64,000 bases of DNA from Shinisaurus crocodilurus. Taxonomy: Eukaryota > Chordata > Lepidosauria > Squamata > Shinisauridae. Shown piece after piece: positions 59,665 to 64,000 of the stretch. The notes beneath the pieces were generated by a model. The model had not been told where the DNA came from. It did not search any database and was given only the letters and a program-made list of their open reading frames with translations. Numbering within the stretch: position 1 is the first letter of the stretch; each line of letters begins with the position of its first letter. Position numbers and translations under genes: made by a program. The DNA is taken from NCBI GenBank assembly GCA_021292165.1, contig CM037885.1, forward strand, positions 6,381,042 to 6,445,041. The letters run 5' to 3'.

Positions 59665-60488
59665 GTAAGGGGAGGATTTGCTTCAATTCTTTGTATAGCT
59701 TGCTTATTCCAAAGTGTGTCTCACCCACCCACACAACCCCCCTCTTTTAAACTTTAGTTACACCCATCAAAGGGGGAAGTAGTTATAAACCAGAAAGTGC
59801 TTTTAAGCACGTGCCAAGTGCTTTCCTTTCACCAGTGAGTAACCACAACCAACCTCTACATCTGGCATGATAAAAGTAAGGACTCCTAGAGCAGAGGGCT
59901 CACTCCCAGGCAGGCTTGCCCTCCAGTGCTTCTCATCTCAGAAGTGAAGCACTGTGGAGACCCAAGCTACTGAGCATATGAAGCCTGGGGATTAGGAAGG
60001 AGTTAGCTTAGGAAGATCGTATTTAAAATTCACCATGTAGATTGTGTTTGGATGATCATATCTTCGCTTAATATGAAGGAGCCTTTTGCCTACACATGCA
60101 GCCCCTTCTCTCCTCCTTTCATGGCTCACCTCAGTGGAAAGTAGAAGTCTCCAATTAACCAAAGTTTCCTGTCTTGTCTTAACTGGAGAACTATAGTTAG
60201 CAGCTTTGGAACAAGCCAGGATCTTACACCATGGTTGGGGGTTGGGTGAAGATCTGGGCTTGTTCTGAAGGTGGTCAGCATAGTTTCCCTGTTCGAATGA
60301 CATAGGAAACTATGGTTAAGTGGCAACATCTGCACTTCATTCAGGTGTGCAATGAAGAGAGGAGAGAAGAGGCTGCATGAGTGGGTAAAAGGCTCCTTCA
60401 TATCTTGGCTTATTAAGGTGAGATAGGATCATCCAAATACAGTCACTATAATAAAAGAGAGGATTAGAGCAAGGCTGGTCAGGGAACA

Positions 60489-62158
60489 GGGTTGCCACTT
60501 TCTGGAAAGTCAGGGAAATGAAAATTGGCCAAGGAAAGTCAGGGAAACTGATTAAGATATACCTGTGTAACAGATTTTTTGAGATACCGCTGCAAGGGGA
60601 CAGTCTGCACTTGAGGCAGTTGGAGTAGAGAAGCTGCAGCATACAAGTGTAATGTTGTGAGGTACACATATTCCATAATATGATTATATGATTTTGAAAC
60701 TGTTTATTGACTGATGGTTGTTAACAGTAAAACAGAATGAAATGAACCTGCATGTGATAGATAGCACTATTTTATTATGGAGAAGCTGACTGGCTTCTTG
60801 CAACTGGGATAATTTGTGTGTTCAAACAAACTGGAATCATTTTCAGTTGATTTGAAGATGTGAATATTTTGACAGGGGTAAGCAAATTGTGGCTGGCTGG
60901 ACTTAGTAGCCAGCCATTATATCTTCTAGCCAGCTGTAAAGTCCAGTCCTGCTACAGTTTGTCTCCCAGCAAGGGTAGCTGCCAAAAATGAACATGACAG
61001 TATGTTGCAAAACCCACTTTGCAAGCACTGGGGGGAAAAAGGGGGGGTTGTAGGAAGGACCCTTAGCAGCAGAATATTTGGGGGGCACTAGAGACACCTG
61101 ATCTCCCCCCAAAAAACCAGGAGATCATGCTGCGAAAAGGGGGAAAGAGCCCCTTTCCATAAACCGCGATGTCCCAGGGCTTTGTAAGGAGCTGACAGGT
61201 CCGGACCTGTCAAATCTGTCAGCTCCTTGCAAAGGGGGGCGATACTTGCCTGCAGCCTGGATTAGGCCAGCAGGCAACCACCATGGCCAGCACCTAGCCC
61301 AGGGATCCCCTTGCACTCACCTGCCCTGCCCGATTTGTGCAAATCGGGCAAGTTGGGTTTAAAAAAAATATGAGGGCAATGATTTGCTCACATTTTCAGT
61401 ACAGTTTTTTTTTAAAGGGAGGGCACCACGGGCAGCCCCTCAAGGGTACCACGGGGGGTTCTTGGAGGGGCACCTCATGGATGCCCCCATGGGGATCGCA
61501 AAAGCCAGCTTGATACCCGGCTTTCGCAATCTCCCCCAAAAACAGGTTTAAAAAAAATCAAGCCACGGTGATCCCAAAACGGCTCGTGGCAGGGATGAGG
61601 GGAAGCCTTTGCCCCTTGGGCACTGTTATGGTGGCTGGCAATGGCAGTCACCCGCTAGCCGCTTGGCAAGAGTGGCAAGGGTTTTTTGCTGCTCTTGGCA
61701 AGCAGCTCGCTTGTAGTCGGGGTTAACCCTTGATGGGTCATGTCATCCGGGTCCGGATGACACGACTACCCATCGTGGGTCAAACAAACCCTACTACAAG
61801 CCATGGCTTGTCAGGGTGGCTTATAACCCCGGAATGAGCCACCCTGACAAACCTGTCTCTGGCTTGCACGACATGACAACCCACCATGGCTTATAAGGCA
61901 CAGAGGGTTGTTGTGTCATGCAGACCCAGTCTCAGTGAGAAGCTCATACTGAAGCTCCTATATTGACCCCCCCCCCAAAAAAATTGCCTTTCAGTACTTG
62001 TGTAGTTTTAAACCATTTAATAAAACCATTATTTAATGTAATGTAACCTATGAATTCTTTTAACTTGAGGTTATTTTTGAATGATGGTCGGAGAAATTGA
62101 CAACAGTTGGTCAGGGAAAGTCAGGGAAATGGAAAATGAAATTTTAGTGGCAACCCTG
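60489..62158. mobile_element. DNA element with inverted 'cagggttgccac' ends, containing a second element
   Basis: The left end 'cagggttgccactttctgg' and right end 'ttagtggcaaccctg' are inverted. Next to them 'aaagtcagggaaatg' occurs at both ends in direct orientation. Inside, 61720-61935 belongs to the 'cacgacatgacaacccacca' family. The flanking 8-mers do not match well, so the outer boundary is tentative. Confidence 0.5.
61720..61935. mobile_element. Fragment of the 'cacgacatgacaaccc' element family
   Basis: Reverse complement of about 8411-8580, including 'cttgtcagggtggcttataa' and 'gcacgacatgacaaccc'. It lies inside 60489-62158. Confidence 0.65.
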
Positions 62159-63069
62159 GGGAGTGACCCACAGCCCAGAGCAATTTTATCTGGCTGCCTT
62201 TAACCCTACCAGGTTTTAATCAAGGTGCAGTAAACAGTAAACATTTTTTGAAAGCATAGTTTGACTTGTAAGAAAAGAAGCAATTAATCTCTATCTGTAT
62301 TTCATATCAAGATTTGTGCGTAAGATAGCAAGACATTTTCTGGAAAGCCAAAAAAACCCCACAACTGGTTGAACTGACAATCCACCACTTTCAAGAAGCA
62401 CATTTGTTCCTCAGCTCCACCCCCACTGAGTCAATGGCCTCCTAACATCTGAGTGCATGTACTACATATCTGTGTAACCCTTGCTGTGATGCGTTGCCAA
62501 AGTTATTATAGAACTTGACCATCTGTGAGTGGGGCCGAATTGTTCCATTTTGTATCCAAAAAATAGAAGGGCCTCTGAGAATACAGAAGTTGGTCATCCT
62601 GGGTTAAAGTTTGTGGTTGATATCCCTGAGGATTACAATTACCCAAGTGTGATGTATCTAGGGGTCCCCGATAAGGCCCTGGCCCCTAGAAGTCACTGAG
62701 TCCAGGCTTTTCCCAGTACTTCCCAGAACACCAACTGCCACCAGTTACTGATTTATAGAAAGCAGCAGGACTCTCCTTTTTCTGTACTTGGCACTTAGGG
62801 TGAGATATGCCAATCTTCAAATCCACCCAGAGCGGAACATAGGTATTTAAAAGAATAAACATTTATTTATTTAACATGTCAACATTCAGAATAACTGACA
62901 AATATTAATAATAATGCTTCTAAAAACCTAACGCAACATTTCTGCTTTCAATAATTTCTCTTCCTCCTCTCTGATTCACAGCCTGTCTCTGATTCTACTC
63001 ACTATCTGTCTTAACTAACTCTGGTCCCTAATTCCTCTTACTATCTCTCTCCATCCTAAGTCAACTCTC

Positions 63070-63090
63070 TCACTCTCTCTCTCTCTCTCT
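63070..63090. repeat. (CT)n microsatellite
   Basis: Pure CT repeat in intron 13. Confidence 0.95.
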
Positions 63091-63147
63091 TTGCATCTCT
63101 CTTGCAAACTGTCCTTGTCCTCCCTCTAACTGAGTTTATCCAGCTGA

Positions 63148-63313
63148 CAGGACCGGTGCAAGGCAGTTTGGTGCCCTAGGCAAGATCAGATATTTAGCGC
63201 GCCCCCCTTCCCACTTGAGAGCGCTGCATTTTTTTTCAAGGCGTTTCTGGCGCCCTCTTTAGGCCTGCGCCCTAGGCAGCTGCCTAGTTGGCCTAATGGT
63301 AGCACCGGCCCTG
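63148..63313. mobile_element. hAT-type MITE, 166 bp
   Basis: Ends 'caggaccggtgcaa' and 'gtagcaccggccctg' are inverted. Exact 8-bp duplication CCAGCTGA at 63140-63147 and 63314-63321. It lies about 150 bp before BICRA exon 14. Confidence 0.88.
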
Positions 63314-63469
63314 CCAGCTGACACTACCTCAGACCCACCGTTCCGTTCTGGCCTCTGCTGTCAGTCATTCCTCCATTCATTCCTCTGTTACACTGGGGCA
63401 ATGGTGACATGAAAAAACCTTCTTGACCTGTTTTCCCCTAAAATAATGGTGTGTGTTCTCCTCTTGCAG

Positions 63470-64000
63470 ACGAGTACGTCTCCTCGTCTTCACGGTCACA
63501 GAGTTTTGCTTCTTCTCTGGCTCAGGGCTCTCTGCCCAGCAGTGCCGCTTTGGCTTCTGACAACTTGAAGGCCCCTCCAGTGCAGATGGCCACCCAGATT
63601 AACCCCACCAAACTGGTCATCAAGCACAGCGGAGGCTCTCCCTCTGTCATGTGGGCCAAGGCCTCTCCCTCATTGGATGGTGATGAGGATGCCTTGCCCT
63701 CCAGGAGTAAGCCTCCCATCAAAACCTATGAAGCCCGGAGTCGGATTGGACTGAAGCTGAAAATCAAACAGGAGGCAGGGCTTAGCAAAGTAGTTCACAA
63801 CACCGCCTTGGACCCAGTTCACCAGACACCACCACCACCTGTGTGCACAGTGATCAAAACTGCTGACCAGCACTCGTCGGCTTCGACCGTTGCCCCCACC
63901 ACCACCACTGCCACCACCTCCTCGATGGCAGGGCAAATGAATGGGACAGTTGACCATATCACTGCAGCTCCAGTGGAGAAAAAGCCCATTGTGACCTACT
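63470..64000 (+). CDS. BICRA: BICRA coding exon 14, open at the window edge
   Basis: Acceptor 'ctcctcttgcag'. The first two bases complete Asp1399, followed by EYVSSSSRS. At least 531 bp with no stop, residues to 1575. It contains KPPIKTYEARSRIGLKLKIK, then QEAGLSKVVHNTALDPVHQ, identical or nearly so to human BICRA, a Thr-rich stretch and MAGQMNGTVDH. The basic KLKIKQ could contribute to nuclear localisation, which is inference. The remaining C-terminus, roughly 200 residues by comparison with human, lies beyond the window. Confidence 0.95.

Larger units (their letters stand above)
30727..64000 (+). other. BICRA: BICRA (GLTSCR1) gene, partial at right edge
   Basis: Fourteen exons at 30727-30772, 32506-32548, 33222-33287, 35075-37081, 38469-38804, 41687-42394, 46234-46561, 49214-49341, 51573-51698, 54919-54983, 56241-56389, 57174-57268, 59562-59664 and 63470 onward join in one frame, giving 1575 complete codons. 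Landmarks recalled from vertebrate BICRA occur in order: 'MDDEDGRCLLDVI' at the start, 'DILQQSLQEANITEQTLEAE', 'RTPTPIQPKPAGVL', 'VPASVIVS', 'SRPPSEP', then the GLTSCR domain with 'LLKRTQAMLNKYRLLLLEES' and 'PSAEMVMIDRMFIQEEKTTL', and 'YEARSRIGLKLKIKQEAGLS'. BICRA is a nuclear subunit of the BRD9-containing ncBAF (GBAF) remodeller and binds BRD4. The paralogue BICRAL diverges through the middle and lacks the RPPS segment, so BICRA fits better. The human protein is about 1,560 residues, so this orthologue would be longer. Introns are filled with repeats. The promoter and 5'UTR exons lie outside what I can recognise. Confidence 0.96.

Noticed and set aside
30727..64000. BICRAL (GLTSCR1L) instead of BICRA
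   Set aside because: The N-terminus, the central QPKPAGVL and VPASVIVS blocks, the RPPS array and the KTYEARSRIGLKLKIK segment match BICRA, whereas BICRAL diverges in these parts.
1..64000. CRISPR arrays, operons or bacterial-type features
   Set aside because: The sequence is a vertebrate locus with introns and retroelements. The repeats are dispersed or microsatellite, not spacer-separated arrays.

Overview
The window is vertebrate genomic DNA, most likely from a squamate or other lepidosaur reptile. That inference rests on the repeats: a SINE with a 5S-rRNA-like head, a tRNA/MIR-like SINE with an L2-like tail, CR1/L2-type LINE debris, DIRS-like coding remnants, and many short hAT and Tc1/mariner-like elements. 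I cannot name the species. Apart from transposon coding remnants, one gene is recognisable: the orthologue of BICRA (GLTSCR1), a subunit of the non-canonical BAF (ncBAF/GBAF) chromatin-remodelling complex. It lies on the + strand and runs off the right edge.

Layout. 1-2.5 kb: minus-strand remains of a DIRS-like retrotransposon. 2.6-30.7 kb: no protein-coding exon found. This is probably a 5'UTR intron of BICRA or its upstream flank, because the first coding exon opens with a splice acceptor 5 nt before the ATG. The region holds a 3.1-kb hAT transposon with a broken transposase (16516-19628), its 326-bp deletion derivative (23273-23598), a 921-bp hAT element, several hAT MITEs with 8-bp target duplications, Tigger-like MITEs with TA duplications, a 1.7-kb foldback element, 5S-type and tRNA-type SINEs, and LINE fragments. 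30.7-64 kb: fourteen BICRA coding exons. All junction phases agree, and they give 1575 complete codons before the window ends inside exon 14.

The predicted protein has an acidic N-terminus, a very long Q/P/S/T-rich middle encoded mainly by a 2,007-bp exon, a 15-residue polyglutamine tract, an RPPS-rich segment, and the conserved GLTSCR (GiBAF) domain across exons 10-13. In known family members this domain docks the protein into the BRD9-containing complex. The introns hold further repeats, including a LINE inserted in a LINE with a MITE inside it. I found no undescribed gene system. The most useful observations are a GC-AG intron in BICRA, a MITE just past that donor in the same open frame, the CAG tract behind a tandem acceptor, near-perfect palindromic MITEs, and several nested insertions that give a relative chronology.
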